Assembly (NCBI RefSeq): GCF_002159175.1
Contig: NZ_NFGZ01000001.1
Coordinates: forward strand, 186,001-250,000
DNA length: 64,000 nt
DNA from: Flavonifractor sp. An92
Lineage (GTDB): Bacteria > Bacillota > Clostridia > Oscillospirales > Oscillospiraceae
Direction of reading: 5' to 3'
Numbering within the stretch: position 1 is the first letter of the stretch; every line of letters begins with the position of its first letter. Positions 8,808-20,400 of the stretch are shown here, piece by piece. The position numbers were made by a program, and so were the translations under genes. The notes under the pieces are model-generated. The model was given only the letters and a program-made list of their open reading frames with translations. It made no database searches and was not told the DNA's origin.

Positions 8808-9533
8808 ATGCCGACTGCCGAATGGTTGAACAAGTACGAATCCATCCAGGACAAACTGGCCTGCAAAACGGACCTGGACGCGCATTTTACCGAAAAAGTG
8901 ATTGGTAACATGGAGGTGGATGTGCTGGACATCGGCACCGTCCACTTCCCCACCGGAACGATCTTTGCCTGCGATCCGCTGGTGGAGCTGGAGGACACGC
9001 CGCCGTTCCTGCAGACGATCCCCGCCGGAACTTATCCCGTCAAGATCTGCGTGGTGCCCAGCGAAAAATACGGCGACCGCTACGCCTGCGTCAAGGTGGA
9101 GGTCCGCCGGGAGAAGCCTGTCCGCTATGAACTGGGCATGACGGGCAGCGAGGATCTGGACGGGGAACTGGACGAGGGCGATTATTTTGGCTTCGGCGTC
9201 GACGCCGGGATGGGCTGTGTGGCGGACATCCAGGCCCAAGCGGCTTTCAAGGAGTACTGGGCCAAGCGGCTGGAGGAGGACCCGGACATCGACCCCTACA
9301 ACGATCTCTTCTGCGACCTGCTGGAGGAAAACGCCAAAGCCCACCCCAAATACCAGAGGACCTACGGTGACTGGCTCAACTGGACGGTACCGGACACGGA
9401 CTGCAACCTGCCCATCTTCGCCTCCGGCTGGGGTGACGGGTACTATCCCGTCTATTTCGGCTACAACGCAAAAGGAGAAGTCTGCGCCGTGTATGTGCGC
9501 TTTATCGACATTGAGGACGAGTACCAGGATTAG
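8808..9533 (+). CDS. DUF4241 domain-containing protein
   Basis: 241 residues, acidic and with no signal peptide or membrane helix. The C-terminal half shows the DUF4241 pattern: FGVDAGMGCVADIQA (about 128-142) and NLPIFASGWGDGYYPVYFGY (about 202-221). DUF4241 proteins have no established biochemical function and often sit near SUFU, SMI1/SUKH-type or other immunity-like genes. The start is supported by AGGAGG 8 bases upstream. It lies 54 bases before the giant SUFU/DUF4253 gene and is probably co-transcribed with it. Confidence 0.85.
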   Translation: MPTAEWLNKYESIQDKLACKTDLDAHFTEKVIGNMEVDVLDIGTVHFPTGTIFACDPLVELEDTPPFLQTIPAGTYPVKICVVPSEKYGDRYACVKVEVRREKPVRYELGMTGSEDLDGELDEGDYFGFGVDAGMGCVADIQAQAAFKEYWAKRLEEDPDIDPYNDLFCDLLEENAKAHPKYQRTYGDWLNWTVPDTDCNLPIFASGWGDGYYPVYFGYNAKGEVCAVYVRFIDIEDEYQD

Positions 9534-9587
9534 GCATACGGAGGCAATCAGAAAGATACCACGGAACCGACCAAGGAGGAACCGTCT

Positions 9588-12500
9588 ATGGACATTTTGC
9601 AGCAATGCCAGAAGTGGAATGAGAAGGACGAATATCAGAAGATCATAGACGCCCTGGAGGCCATTCCTGCCCAGGAGCGCCCCCCCGAGATGGACAGTGA
9701 GCTGGCCCGCGCCTACAACAACCTGGCGGACCCCTATCAGCCCGGGGGCCGGGACCTGCTCCGCAAGGCCATCGCCCTGTTGAAGCCCCATGAGGACTAT
9801 TTTCAGGGTGACCACTGCTGGAATTTCCGCATGGGCTACGCCTATTACTATCTGGACCAGGAGGGCCGGGCTCTGCGGTACTTTGAACAGGCGCTGGAGG
9901 CCCGCCCCGGCGACGAGGATACCCTGGAGCTGATCGACTGGTGCAAGAAAGGCATTGCTCTGCCTCGGTTTTCCGCGTGCTTCCGGGAGCGGACGGCAGC
10001 GGCGTGGGAAAACTTCGCCGAGCGGGAAGGCCAGCTGCGCCAAATCATGGACGAGGATGAGACCCATACGCGGGGCGAGAAGCTGATCCGTGCGTGTGAG
10101 GCCATTCTGAACCAGGCATTTGACGACATTTCTTTCGAGCTGGGCTTCAACGGCGAAACGTATGAGCTGATCCTCACCCCGGAGGGAGACAAGGTCAAAC
10201 TGTTTGAGCTGGTCTATTTCCAGAAGCACGCCCCCAAATCGGTGCTGGAGCACTGGAACATCCTGGTAGGCCGGCAGCCTCTCCAGAGCATCGGCCTGCG
10301 GACCGAGGACGGCTGTGAGATCTCCGGAGACGATGTGCAGATCTGGCTGGAGGAGCTGGATAAAAACCGTTTCGCCATCTCCGCCTACTGTGAAAAGCTT
10401 CTGCCCATGCTTCAGGCGTCGGAAGGCAGAGTCTGGTGGATGCTCACCACCCTCACTGATCAGGTGCTGGGCGAGATCTCCCACATGAGATACATCGACC
10501 GCTTCGATGTGCTGGAACAGCCCAAAGAATCGCCGTCCATCCGTATGTCCCAGCTCCCCGACAAACTGCGCGAACAGGGGCTGAAGCTCTCCACCGACCC
10601 GGAGGCCTATCTGGAGACCTACCTCGGCTACCAGATGGAGCCCCATGAGGACCCGGACGCCGACTGGCGGCTGGATGTGATGGCGGGCTCCACCTGCTGT
10701 GCCCCTTTGATCAACGGCTATCTGGAGGCGGACAACGACTCCATGGACCGTCTCCACGCTGACGGCGCGGTGGCAGGCTTCTTCTGCTATCCTCTGGATT
10801 CCCTGCGGGAGGGGGAAGAAACCCAGAACATCTTCGCCTTCCGGGACCGGCTGGAGGAGGCTCTCACCGCCGGGGACGGCCCGGAGCTGCTCACCCTCAC
10901 CGGCGGAGCCACCGGTCTCTACTGCGGCTATGTGGACTTTATCGCCTGGGACCTCCGTGCGGCGCTCCAACTGGCCCAGGAGTTCTTTGAGGACAGCGCC
11001 ATCCCCTGGGCCAGCTTCCACACCTTCCGCCGTGAGGCGGGCTCGGTGCGCCTGAAGGCCGCGCAGGAAGAGCACTCGGACGGTGAAGCGCCCCAGCATG
11101 AGGACTGGATTCCCGAACTCTACACCGAGGCGGAGATGGAGGCCGTCGAGGGGCACATCCAGCGGTATTTCGGTACGTTTGAGAACGTGTACCACGAGCT
11201 GATCTCCCCGGACATCCATGTGGACATCTGCGTGGTGCCCCCCTCGGAGGAGCGGGACTACTATACCCTGGTCACCATGGGCATGGGCGCCCACCGGATG
11301 AACGTGCCGGAGGAGCTGGCAGAATACCAGCTGGAGCGTGCGGAGCTGGCCATCGCCCTGCCGAAGGATTGGAAACTCGGCCACGAGGACCTGGAACATG
11401 AGCGGTGGTACTGGCCCATCCGCCTGCTGAAAACCCTGGCCAGACTGCCCATTGCCAGCGATACCTGGCTGGGCTTTGGGCATACCATCGACAACCAGGA
11501 GGACTTCGCCGAGGACACGAAGCTGTGCGCCGCCATTCTCACCGCCCCGCAGAGTGCAGCGGACGGCGGCGAGGTCTGCCCCCTGCCGGGCGGCGAGGAG
11601 GTCAACTTCTATCAGGTGATCCCCCTCTACCGGGACGAGCTGGAGTACAAACTGGCCCACGATGCGGACGCCCTGCTGGGCAAAATGGATGGCATCTGCT
11701 TTGTGGTGGAGCCCAATCGCCCGGATACCATCACCAGAGCCTCCCTTTGCAGCGGGGACGATGCGGACGACTGCGTGGCAGAAATGGATGACGGGGCCTG
11801 GCACCTGGAATCCATGCAGGAAAAGGAACTGCCGGTGGATGAGATTCATGCCTATAACCACATGGCCATCTATCTGCGCTGGTGCATGGAGCACGACCTG
11901 ATGGGAGAAGAATTCCTTGCGGAGTACGGTGATGTGGTCGAGAAGGTCAAGACCGAACCTGCCAGCGTGGACCTGCGGGTCTTTCTCCGGGATGAACTGG
12001 ACGGCCAGCTGGTCGGACCTCTGTTCAACCAGAAGGGCCGGGCCTTTGCCTCCTACTACTATGGCGAGTCGGACAACCCCTACTTCCCCAGCGACATCGA
12101 CGACTATGCGTTTCACTATTTCGGCGCAGAACAATATCACTCCGAGGAGTTTCAGGACGAAGCCTACCTGTTCATCCCCTTCGACGAGAACTACTACCAG
12201 GCCATGGCAGCGGTGATCGAAAAACGCTTCGTGAACTGGCAGGGACAGGACTTTGACGAGGAGACGCTGGAGCCCTCGGATCTGGCCAAGGCCATGATGG
12301 CGTATCTGGACTGCGAATGCACCTATTTCCCCGCCATGAAGGACGACGACCCCATCATGGCAGCGTACCGCTACGCCCAGCGGGAAGGTGTCAAAGAGGG
12401 CTTTGTGCCGGTGCTCCTCAAGGCGGACGATGAAACTCTGTGGGAGTGTCTGATTCTCAACTCCGACCCGGACCACGACGGCGCGGATGACTACGCCTTT

Positions 12501-13049
12501 GACCCGGACAAGGTGGCGGAATACCGGCAGAAGATGCTCGCCGCCCCCGGCAAGGACGGAAAGGCGGTCCTGGAGTACCGGAAAAACCAGCGCAGGGAAG
12601 AAGCCGAGGAGGACGATATGGACTGGAACGAGGAGATCCTGGGCGTGATGGAGGGCGGATATGCGAATGACCGTTTCTCCAGCTACTGGGACTGCGACAG
12701 CGAAATGACCTATCCCCTCATTCTGGCCAAAATCCCGGTGCAGCACCCCTGGGAGATCTTCGCCTGGCTGCCCTTTGGAAACTGGAACGAGTGCCCCGAC
12801 ACCCCCGAGCTGATGGCGGCGGCGAAATACTGGTTCGAGCAGTATGGCGCGGTGCCCGCCGCCATGACCTACGACGAGCTGGAGTTCATCCTCCCCTCCC
12901 CGGTTCCCCGGGAGAAGGCGATGGAGGCGGCGTTGGAGCTGTACGGCTTCTGTCCCGATGTGGTTGACCAGGGGCCGGAGGACGCCACCGTGGGCACCCT
13001 GGCCGATGGGCTGCGGCAGTCCACCATCTGGTACTTCTGGTGGGACTGA
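9588..13049 (+). CDS. giant multidomain TPR - SUFU - DUF4253 protein (immunity-type modules)
   Basis: 1153 residues, acidic, cytosolic-looking. In order: TPR-like helices (about 1-125); a conserved region of unknown fold (about 155-310); another acidic alpha/beta region (about 345-500); a clear suppressor-of-fused domain (about 520-715: WPIRLLKTLARLP, TWLGFGHTI, NFYQVIPLYRDEL); an unassigned module with AYNHMAIYLRWCMEHDL (about 750-885); and a DUF4253 domain (about 925-1153: REGVKEGFVPVLL, GNWNECPDTPE, YWFEQYGAVPAAMT). Bacterial SUFU and similar domains are known as immunity or regulator modules of polymorphic toxin systems, and fusing several in one chain resembles a poly-immunity protein. 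No toxin gene is visible nearby. The RBS AAGGAGG precedes the ATG. Confidence 0.85.
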   Translation: MDILQQCQKWNEKDEYQKIIDALEAIPAQERPPEMDSELARAYNNLADPYQPGGRDLLRKAIALLKPHEDYFQGDHCWNFRMGYAYYYLDQEGRALRYFEQALEARPGDEDTLELIDWCKKGIALPRFSACFRERTAAAWENFAEREGQLRQIMDEDETHTRGEKLIRACEAILNQAFDDISFELGFNGETYELILTPEGDKVKLFELVYFQKHAPKSVLEHWNILVGRQPLQSIGLRTEDGCEISGDDVQIWLEELDKNRFAISAYCEKLLPMLQASEGRVWWMLTTLTDQVLGEISHMRYIDRFDVLEQPKESPSIRMSQLPDKLREQGLKLSTDPEAYLETYLGYQMEPHEDPDADWRLDVMAGSTCCAPLINGYLEADNDSMDRLHADGAVAGFFCYPLDSLREGEETQNIFAFRDRLEEALTAGDGPELLTLTGGATGLYCGYVDFIAWDLRAALQLAQEFFEDSAIPWASFHTFRREAGSVRLKAAQEEHSDGEAPQHEDWIPELYTEAEMEAVEGHIQRYFGTFENVYHELISPDIHVDICVVPPSEERDYYTLVTMGMGAHRMNVPEELAEYQLERAELAIALPKDWKLGHEDLEHERWYWPIRLLKTLARLPIASDTWLGFGHTIDNQEDFAEDTKLCAAILTAPQSAADGGEVCPLPGGEEVNFYQVIPLYRDELEYKLAHDADALLGKMDGICFVVEPNRPDTITRASLCSGDDADDCVAEMDDGAWHLESMQEKELPVDEIHAYNHMAIYLRWCMEHDLMGEEFLAEYGDVVEKVKTEPASVDLRVFLRDELDGQLVGPLFNQKGRAFASYYYGESDNPYFPSDIDDYAFHYFGAEQYHSEEFQDEAYLFIPFDENYYQAMAAVIEKRFVNWQGQDFDEETLEPSDLAKAMMAYLDCECTYFPAMKDDDPIMAAYRYAQREGVKEGFVPVLLKADDETLWECLILNSDPDHDGADDYAFDPDKVAEYRQKMLAAPGKDGKAVLEYRKNQRREEAEEDDMDWNEEILGVMEGGYANDRFSSYWDCDSEMTYPLILAKIPVQHPWEIFAWLPFGNWNECPDTPELMAAAKYWFEQYGAVPAAMTYDELEFILPSPVPREKAMEAALELYGFCPDVVDQGPEDATVGTLADGLRQSTIWYFWWD

Positions 13050-13082
13050 TCGAGCAAAGACACGACTGGACAACAAAAAAGA

Positions 13083-13141
13083 CAGCGGGCTTTGCCGTTC
13101 TTGAATCGATCACACAATTCAAGGGCGGCAAAAGCCCGCTG
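13083..13141. terminator. long bidirectional terminator hairpin
   Basis: CAGCGGGCTTTGCCG...CTTGAAT pairs with ATTCAAG...CGGCAAAAGCCCGCTG around a 10-base loop. It lies between the convergent SUFU and aldo/keto reductase genes and is flanked by an A-run on the left. Confidence 0.85.
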
Positions 13142-13177
13142 CAACTTATAGGGATGGGATGGGGAAATGGCTTCTAG

Positions 13178-14326
13178 TTAAAGCAGGTGGAGCTCCCGGA
13201 CCTTCTCCATCCGCGCGATCACCGGGACGCCGAAGGGACAGCGCTTCTCGCAGTTCCCACAGGCGATGCAGTCCTCCGCCCCGGCGCTGAGGGCCTGGTA
13301 ATGGGCCCGGATGGACTCCGGCACCTGGGGCTGCATCACCGCCAGGTCGTAGAGCTTGTTGACCATGGCGATGTCGATCCCCTTGGGGCAGGGGGCGCAG
13401 TGGCCGCAGTAGGTACACTGTCCGGAGTAGGCGTGGCGGGGCGCGCCGGCCAGGGTGCTGGCGTAGTCCCGCTCCTCCTCGGAGGCCGTCTCATAGGCCA
13501 CCGCCTCCAGCACATGCTCCGGGGTATCATAGCCCGCCAGGATGCTGGCCACGGCCGGCCGGGTCAGGGCGTAGTGGATGCACTGCACCGGAGTCAGCGC
13601 CACGCCAAAGGGAGAGGTGCTCGCGGAAAACAGCCGTCCGCCGGCGTAGCCTTTCATCACGGTGATGCCCACGCCGCGCTGCTCGCAGAGCTTGTAGAGC
13701 TCGGCGCGGTCCGGATGAATGCCGCCCAAACCCTCTACGTAATGCTCCGCCGAAAAATAGTCGTTCATATCCTCGCTGGCGGGGAGGAGATCAAAGGCGG
13801 GGTTGATGCTGAACAGGATCATCTCGATCTCCCCGCTCAGGGCGGCCAGGATGCCCACCTTGGGGTTGTGGGTGCTCAGGCCGATATGGCGGATGACGCC
13901 CTTGGCCTTCTGCTCCTTCACATAGGCCAGGAATTCCCCCTCCATGATGCGGTGGAACTCGGCCTCCTCGTCCACGAAGTGGATCATGCCAAGATCAATG
14001 TAGTCGGTGCCCAGCCGGTTCAGCAGGTCCTCAAAGGCCGGTTTCACCTGGTCCATGTCCCGGGTGCGGACATACTGGCCGTTCTGCCAGGTGGAGCCGA
14101 AATGCCCCTGGATGATCCAGCGCTCCCGCCGCCCGGCGATGGCTGCGCCGATATTGGAGCGCACCTTGGGTTCCGACATCCAGCAGTCCAGAATGTTGAT
14201 CCCCTGGGCCTCACAGCAGTCGATCACCTTCTTGACTTCCTCCGCGTTGTGGCGCTCCAGCCACTCCGCCCCCAGACCGATCTCGCTGACCATCAGCCCC
14301 GTATTGCCCAGTGCCCGATATCGCAT
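13178..14326 (-). CDS. aldo/keto reductase-fold protein with C-terminal 4Fe-4S ferredoxin domain
   Basis: 382 residues. The TIM-barrel AKR domain (1-290) opens with YRALGNTGLMVSEIGLGAEW, then a C-terminal domain has two iron-sulfur motifs, CTYCGHCAPCP (about 312-322) and CIACGNCEKRCPFGV (about 356-370). Of the canonical AKR tetrad, Asp47 and the His in YIDLGMIHF are visible. The positions normally holding Tyr (after Asp47: DCWMSEPKVRSNIG) and Lys (IIQGHFG) do not hold them. The same is true of the paralogue at 57151-58311. It may be an electron-transfer AKR that does not use the classical Tyr/Lys mechanism. The RBS AGGAGG precedes the ATG. Confidence 0.9.
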   Translation of the reverse strand: MRYRALGNTGLMVSEIGLGAEWLERHNAEEVKKVIDCCEAQGINILDCWMSEPKVRSNIGAAIAGRRERWIIQGHFGSTWQNGQYVRTRDMDQVKPAFEDLLNRLGTDYIDLGMIHFVDEEAEFHRIMEGEFLAYVKEQKAKGVIRHIGLSTHNPKVGILAALSGEIEMILFSINPAFDLLPASEDMNDYFSAEHYVEGLGGIHPDRAELYKLCEQRGVGITVMKGYAGGRLFSASTSPFGVALTPVQCIHYALTRPAVASILAGYDTPEHVLEAVAYETASEEERDYASTLAGAPRHAYSGQCTYCGHCAPCPKGIDIAMVNKLYDLAVMQPQVPESIRAHYQALSAGAEDCIACGNCEKRCPFGVPVIARMEKVRELHLL

Positions 14327-14386
14327 GGAAACTCCTCCTTCTAAGCCAGGTACTTTACCCTATCTTACCATACTTTCACGGCTGGT

Positions 14387-14430
14387 CAAGCACAGGACGG
14401 CGGTTCAAATGAACCGCCGTCCTGTGCTTG
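14387..14430. terminator. 21-bp perfect inverted repeat downstream of the SLH protein gene
   Basis: CAAGCACAGGACGGCGGTTCA and its exact complement are separated by two bases, 25 bases beyond the SLH gene stop. It sits between that stop and the start of the aldo/keto reductase, which read in the same direction. No T-run follows, but the stem is very stable. Confidence 0.7.
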
Positions 14431-14454
14431 ATAACCTGTTTGAATGATTTGTGC

Positions 14455-17400
14455 TTACTTCCCCATCGCCCGGAACAGGAAGGTGACGATCTGGGCGCGG
14501 GTACAGATTTCATCCGGGCCGAAGGTGGTGGCACTGGTTCCGGCTGTGATGCTGTTTTCTACCGCCCACAGCACCGCGTCGTAATAGTAGCTTCCCTCTA
14601 CCACGTCGTGAAACGGGTTGGCCTTACCACTCGGCGTATCCAGGCCCTTGGCCCGGTACAGGAGCGTGGCGATCTGGCCACGGGTGCAGACCGCATCTGG
14701 GCTGAACATGGCATCCCCCGTGCCGGCGGTAATGCCGTGGGAGACCGCCCAGCGGACCGCCTCGGCGTAGTACGCATCTTCGGGCACATCGGTAAAGCTC
14801 ATGCTCCCCCGGTTCTCCACAGGGCTTCCGGCCGCACGCCACAGGAAGGTAACGACCTGAGCGCGGGTACAGGCCATATCCGGGCTGAACGTCGCCGCAT
14901 CGGTGCCGGCAGTGATCCCCTCGGAAACGGCCCATTTGACCGCTTCTGCGTAATAAGCATCGGCCGGTACGTCAGTAAATACCGTCTCCCCAGGCTGCTC
15001 ACTCTGGAGGAAGGTGGCTTTGACCGTGACCTTGGAGGCAGGCATGGTAAAGGTATACTTACCGTTCTTCTCTGTAACCGGGACCTCCTTGCCGCCCTGG
15101 TCGGTAACGGTCAGCGTATCCAGCCGGTAGCCCTGGTCCGGCTTCACAATCAGGGCCACGGTTTCGCCCTTGGCGGCTTTCTGGGGCTCCACGGCGATGG
15201 TGCCGTGTTCGGTGCTCACTACGGTAATCTCATAACTGGCAGCTCCGGAACCGCCGCCACCGCCGCCGGTGCTGACCTTGGTGTAAACGGCCCGCAGCTC
15301 CACATTTTCGCCGGGCATCCCAAAACTGGTTTCCGCGCTGGTTTCATCTGCCAGAGACACGCCGCCGGAGACGATCTCCCAATGGTCGAAGCGGTAGCCG
15401 CTCTTGCTGTCGGCGATGATGGTGACAGTAGCTCCCACCTCATACAGGCCGGAGCCGCTGCCGTCTGTGACGATGACAGCGGGCTTCTCGCTGACAAAGG
15501 CGGCATAGTGCGAGAAATGGTTGGTGGTGAAGGTGATCGCGCTGTTTTCGAACCTGGCACGGATATAGGTGATATAGCCATCGGCGGAGATGTAGCAGGC
15601 CACAGCGGTCTTTCCCTCCATACCGGCCGGGATCGTGTAGGGAATGGTGATTTCCACGCTGCCGTTCAGCTCGCTCAGGGTCGTATTGGAGCCGTCGGCG
15701 TGGGTGACCGTCAGAGACAGGTCCACGATGGCGGGCTCATCGGGCAGACTGGCCAGAGCGGCCTTCTGGGCCTCGCTCATATCCTCCGGCTGCACTTCGC
15801 TCATATGCAGCGTGACCTTGTCGTCCGGACCGGTGATCGCATCGGCGATGGTGTCGAGCACCGGATCGCTCATGGAGATGGAGGCATCCTCCGAGCCGAT
15901 GGCCAGGGAGCCGTCGCCCTTGGCCAGGCCGTCCAGCAGGTCACCGGGCAGGGTGACGTCCTTCACACCGGTCAGGTTGCCCAGATCGATGGCGGTGTCG
16001 CCGCCGGCGTTGGAAAGGATCTCGTCCAGCGCACCGTCGGGAAGGGTGACTTCCGCCTTGTCGCCGTCCACAGCAACATCCACGCTGACATTGCCGTCGC
16101 CGGTGTCCACAAAAGCGCCCTTCCGGATGACAAGCGTGCCCTCCGCAGTTTTGGCTTCGCTGGGGATCAGGTTGTCGCTGGAAAACAGGGCAGCACGGAC
16201 GCCATACTCACCGGCCTCGGCGGGGAGCGCAGTCGTCCAGGCGTCGTTTACCAGATATTCCACGGTGAACTTCGCGGTGCTGTCCTGTGGCGTGATGGAG
16301 ACGGAGACGGGGCCGAGACCGGCCATGCTCTGTTCCAGATTGCCCAGGGTGATGGTGTAGTCGGCCGCCTTTTGGACGGTCAGGTTGCCGGAAACGAACT
16401 GGATGTCATAGTTTCGGGCAGTCAGTCCCGAGACGCTGATGGGGTACGCACCAGCCTTGCCGAACTGTTGATAGGCGCAGGTATACACGGCGGTACCTTC
16501 GAGGACGCTTTCGTCCTCGCACTTCACAAAACCAGACGCGGCATAGCCGCCGTTGGCAGGGGCCTGGCCATAGGTGATGGTGTGGTCGTTGGCTGTGATG
16601 GTCAGAGATGCCTTCTTGACAACCAATGTGAAGTGGATCTCCGTCTTGGCATACTGGTCGGGAACTGCGGCAGCCGTGGCCGTGATGACGGTCGTACCGG
16701 CGTTCCGGATGGTCACAATGCCCTTGGAATCCACCGTTGCAATGTCGGGGTTGCTGCTGGTATAGGTCACGGCACCGCCATCTTTGCTGCTGTTCGTGGC
16801 CTCAGCCCAGAAATCCGGTGTACCATAGGTGTAGGTGACCGTCTCGCCGATGTTAAAGGGCCACTCCAGCTCCTGCTTGGGCCACTTGGATATGGTTTCG
16901 GTCTCGGTCTCACCGCAGCGCTTACAGGTGCGGGTCCGGGAGCCGTCCTCGGTCTCCGTGGCAGGCTTGGTGATCTCCCACTCACCCCAGTCGTGGCCCA
17001 GGGCCTCCACATAGGTGTCCACATAGCTGTCATCGCAGCGGGAACAGGTATGGGTGGTGTAGCCCTGCTCCGTGCAAGTGGGTGCGGTGACAGAATCCCG
17101 GAAGTCGTGGCCCAGAGCGGGAATCTCCTGATTTTCCTGGGCGCCGCAGCTGATACAGGTGAGTGTCTGGGAGCCTGCCTCCGTACAGGTGGCCTCCTTG
17201 GTGACGTCCGCCTCACCCCAGACGTGCTGACCAGCCTTGCGGATGACCTCGTGACAGACAGCGCAGATATCGTCTTTGGTGCAGTCGCTCTCCGTGGAGG
17301 TGTGTCCGGTGGCGGGGATTTCGGTCACGTCGGTTTTGACGTCGCAGCGGGTGCAGTGGTGGGACTTGGAACCGGCTTCCGTACAGGTAGGCTCCACATC

Positions 17401-20400
17401 CGTGGTCCACTCCTCGGAGAAGCTGTGGCCCACCACGCCCAGGGTCATGGATTCGGTGTAATCGCATCTGGTGCACCTGCTCTCGGCGGTGCCGGTCTCG
17501 GTGCAGGCGGCCGCCTTGGTGACGGTCCACTCCCCCATGTTATGGCCCAAGGCAGGGATCTCCACGGTCAGGGTGTCCTTGCAGCCTTCCGCCGTACAGG
17601 TGTAGGTCATGACGCCCTTTTCCGTACAGGTGGCTGCCTTGGTCACGACGCCCTTGTCGTACTCATGGGTATGGGCGTCGTCCAGGCTGTCCACCAGTAT
17701 GACTTCCACGGGAATTTCCGTGGTGCTGCCGGCGCCGGTGAACAGGAACACCTGCTTGAGCATGTACTCGATGCCGTTGGGCAGCTCCAGTCCTTCGGCG
17801 AAGGTGATGGTAAAGGTACCGGCCAGGACCTCGGTGGGCTTGAACTCCTGGGCGCTGAGGGTAAAGCCGTTTTTCAGCGCACCGATGCCGGCATCCGGCT
17901 GGAAGGGGCCCTTCAGGTCATAAGCCGCCAGGACCTCATCGATGGTGTAGGCCTGGCGGAAGGTGCCGCCGAACACCTCAAAGTTCACATTGTAGAGGGA
18001 CTTGCCGGACACATTCCGCAGTTCATAGCGCATCCGGTAGGGTTCGCCAGTGACGGCGTTCTTCTCCGCCGTGATGGTCATCTGCATGGCGTCGCCGGCC
18101 AGAACGCTGACGGGGTCTTTGGTGGTAAAGCCAACCTCCATGGGTTCTTCAATGTCCTCAAAGGTACGGGTGCCCGTGACGGTTCCGCTCAGGGTGTAGT
18201 CGCCCTTGGCGTCGCCCCGCACATACCAGTGGTGGACGGCGGCGCCGGAGGGGGCGATATCCCCCAGCTCCACCGTGACCGACTGCTGGCCCTCTATCAT
18301 GTCGGCCAGGGACAGACCGGCAGGCAGGTTCAGTGTTGCGGTGCAATCCTTCACCGTCTCCATGGCGGAGGAGTTGGTCACCAGCAGCTGGACGTCAAAC
18401 ATCTCCTTGAGCCAGGTGACCCGGGAGGGTACGATGAGGAAGATATCCTTGGCCGCGGGATACAGGACGCCGCCTTCGAAGGGAGCCGGGTCGCCCTTGA
18501 CCACCTGGCCGTCGTCGTTGTAGTAGTACTTCACCTCCACAAAGTCCAGGATCACCGTGCTCTCAAACACATGGCGGTTGCCGGGGGCATTGGGGTCGAT
18601 ACCGGCCGCCACCATGTCGTCATCGGTCATCTCCTTGACGGTGGTCTCCACCTGGAGAATGTCTTCGGTGCTCATGGGGATGGTGAAGGCCTTTTTGTTC
18701 TCCGAGATGGCCAGATTGGGAATCCGGCGGGGCTGGTAGCCGTCTGCCAGAACCATTACGCTGTAAGTACCGTCGGGCACATCCAGCTTGGCCACGCCCC
18801 GCTCATCCGTGGTGGCCGAAGCCTTCAGAACGCCGTCCTGATAGAGGGCCACCGTGGCGCCGGAGATGGTGCCGGCGGTGTTGCTGTCCTCCACCCTAAA
18901 GGTCACGCGACCCTCGACAAGCTCCACTGCCCTGGTCTGGCCGGTGACGTGGACGCCCTCGCTGTCGGTGATCCCCAGGCGGACATTGTACTGCACGGGG
19001 AGATGGTTCGTATCCACGGGCGCGGCCCATGTGACCGTGGCCCGGTCGCCGCTGTAATCCACCGTCAGGTCGCCGTTCTGCCAGATACCGGGGGTTTCGC
19101 CGCCCGTCTGATACTGGAGGGTCACCTGCTGCAGGGTGGGCGTGTACTCCTCCACATCGGAGACAGCGGTCACAGTCAGGGGAATGGAAAGGGTGACGCC
19201 GTCGCCCAGAACCGTGTAGCTGCTCTTGAGATCGTCGGCAATGCTCAGCGTGGCAGTTTTGGTGACTGCGCTGGGAGAGCTGTCCGAGGTGTTGCCCGCC
19301 TTGTCCCGGGTCTGCACGGTAAAGGTGTAACTCGTGTTCTGCCGCAGACCGGTGACGGTGCAGGTGGTGGCATCCCCCGTCAGCTCCTGCGCCTGCTTTC
19401 CGTCCACAAAGACATTGTAGCCCGCCACACCCATGTTATCGGTACCGGCAGTCCAGCTCAGGGCCACGGTGGTGGTAGTGCGGCCGGTGACCGTCAGCTC
19501 TTCCGGCGCCGTGGGCGGCTCCTGGTCGGCGGTGGAGACGGTCTTTTGGGACTTGTTGCCCGCCAGGTCTACCGCCTCAATGGTGAAGCGGTTGCCGTCG
19601 TCCGCCGATGCCGCCACATTGTAGGAGGTGGAATCAGCCTGGGCCTTGCCCAGAGGAACGTCATTCTTGTAGATCTGGAAATAGTCCACATCCTTGTCGC
19701 TGCACGTCCAGTGGAGCACGGCGGCATTGTCCTCCAGGAAGGCGAAGGTCACGTCGCTTACGGTGGGCGGGGTGGTATCCACCGTCAGATAGACCGTCCT
19801 GCTGCCCACGGCTCCGCTGTCATCGGCCACCGTCAGGGTATGGGTACGCTCGGTAAGGCCGGTCAGCTCCGCGCGGAAGTAGCCATACTCGTTGGTCTCA
19901 GCCGTGACCGGCAGTTTATCCGTCTCGGAGACGGTGACGCTGCTGTTGGGCGAGGCATAGCCAAAGAGGGTGTAGTCGGTGCGGTTGATCAGCACGCTGT
20001 CACCGCCAAACTGGGGCAGGATCACATGGTCCGGATTGCCGAACACCAGGATCCGCTCCACCGGCTCGCCCATAACCACGCCCCGGTACGCTTCGTTATC
20101 GTGGTATTCGTTGCTCATGTCAACGGCAAACACCCGGATGGACTGGGTGTTCTCATAGGAAAAGCTGCCGTCATAGGACTGGGAATCCCAGAAGTCGGAC
20201 CTGGGATTGAAGGTCAGGCTGAATTCGTACCGCCCGTCCTCCGTGGGACCCACATAGCCCATCTGCTGGCTGGCATGCCTTCCGTCGGCGTCGTAGAAGG
20301 ACACCCACAGCTTGGTGGCAGGCAGGGACGTGGTGGCGGTGATGGTGTACTGGCTGTCCGCGGACTGAACGCCCTGGACGCTCTCGGGCACCCGGACATC

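Noticed and set aside
8402-8829. Small open frames in the leader before the DUF4241 gene
   Set aside because: They cross terminator hairpins, lack RBSs and show no protein-like pattern.
8685-13076. 1463-codon open frame on the minus strand opposite the SUFU/DUF4253 gene
   Set aside because: Shadow frame with low-complexity, His/Val/Leu-rich content and no RBS. The plus strand has clear SUFU and DUF4253 motifs.
16890-17675. Regular repeats that might suggest a CRISPR array or minisatellite
   Set aside because: The repetition is at protein level (Cys-rich modules of about 35-45 residues) with variable nucleotides. There is no constant repeat/spacer structure.
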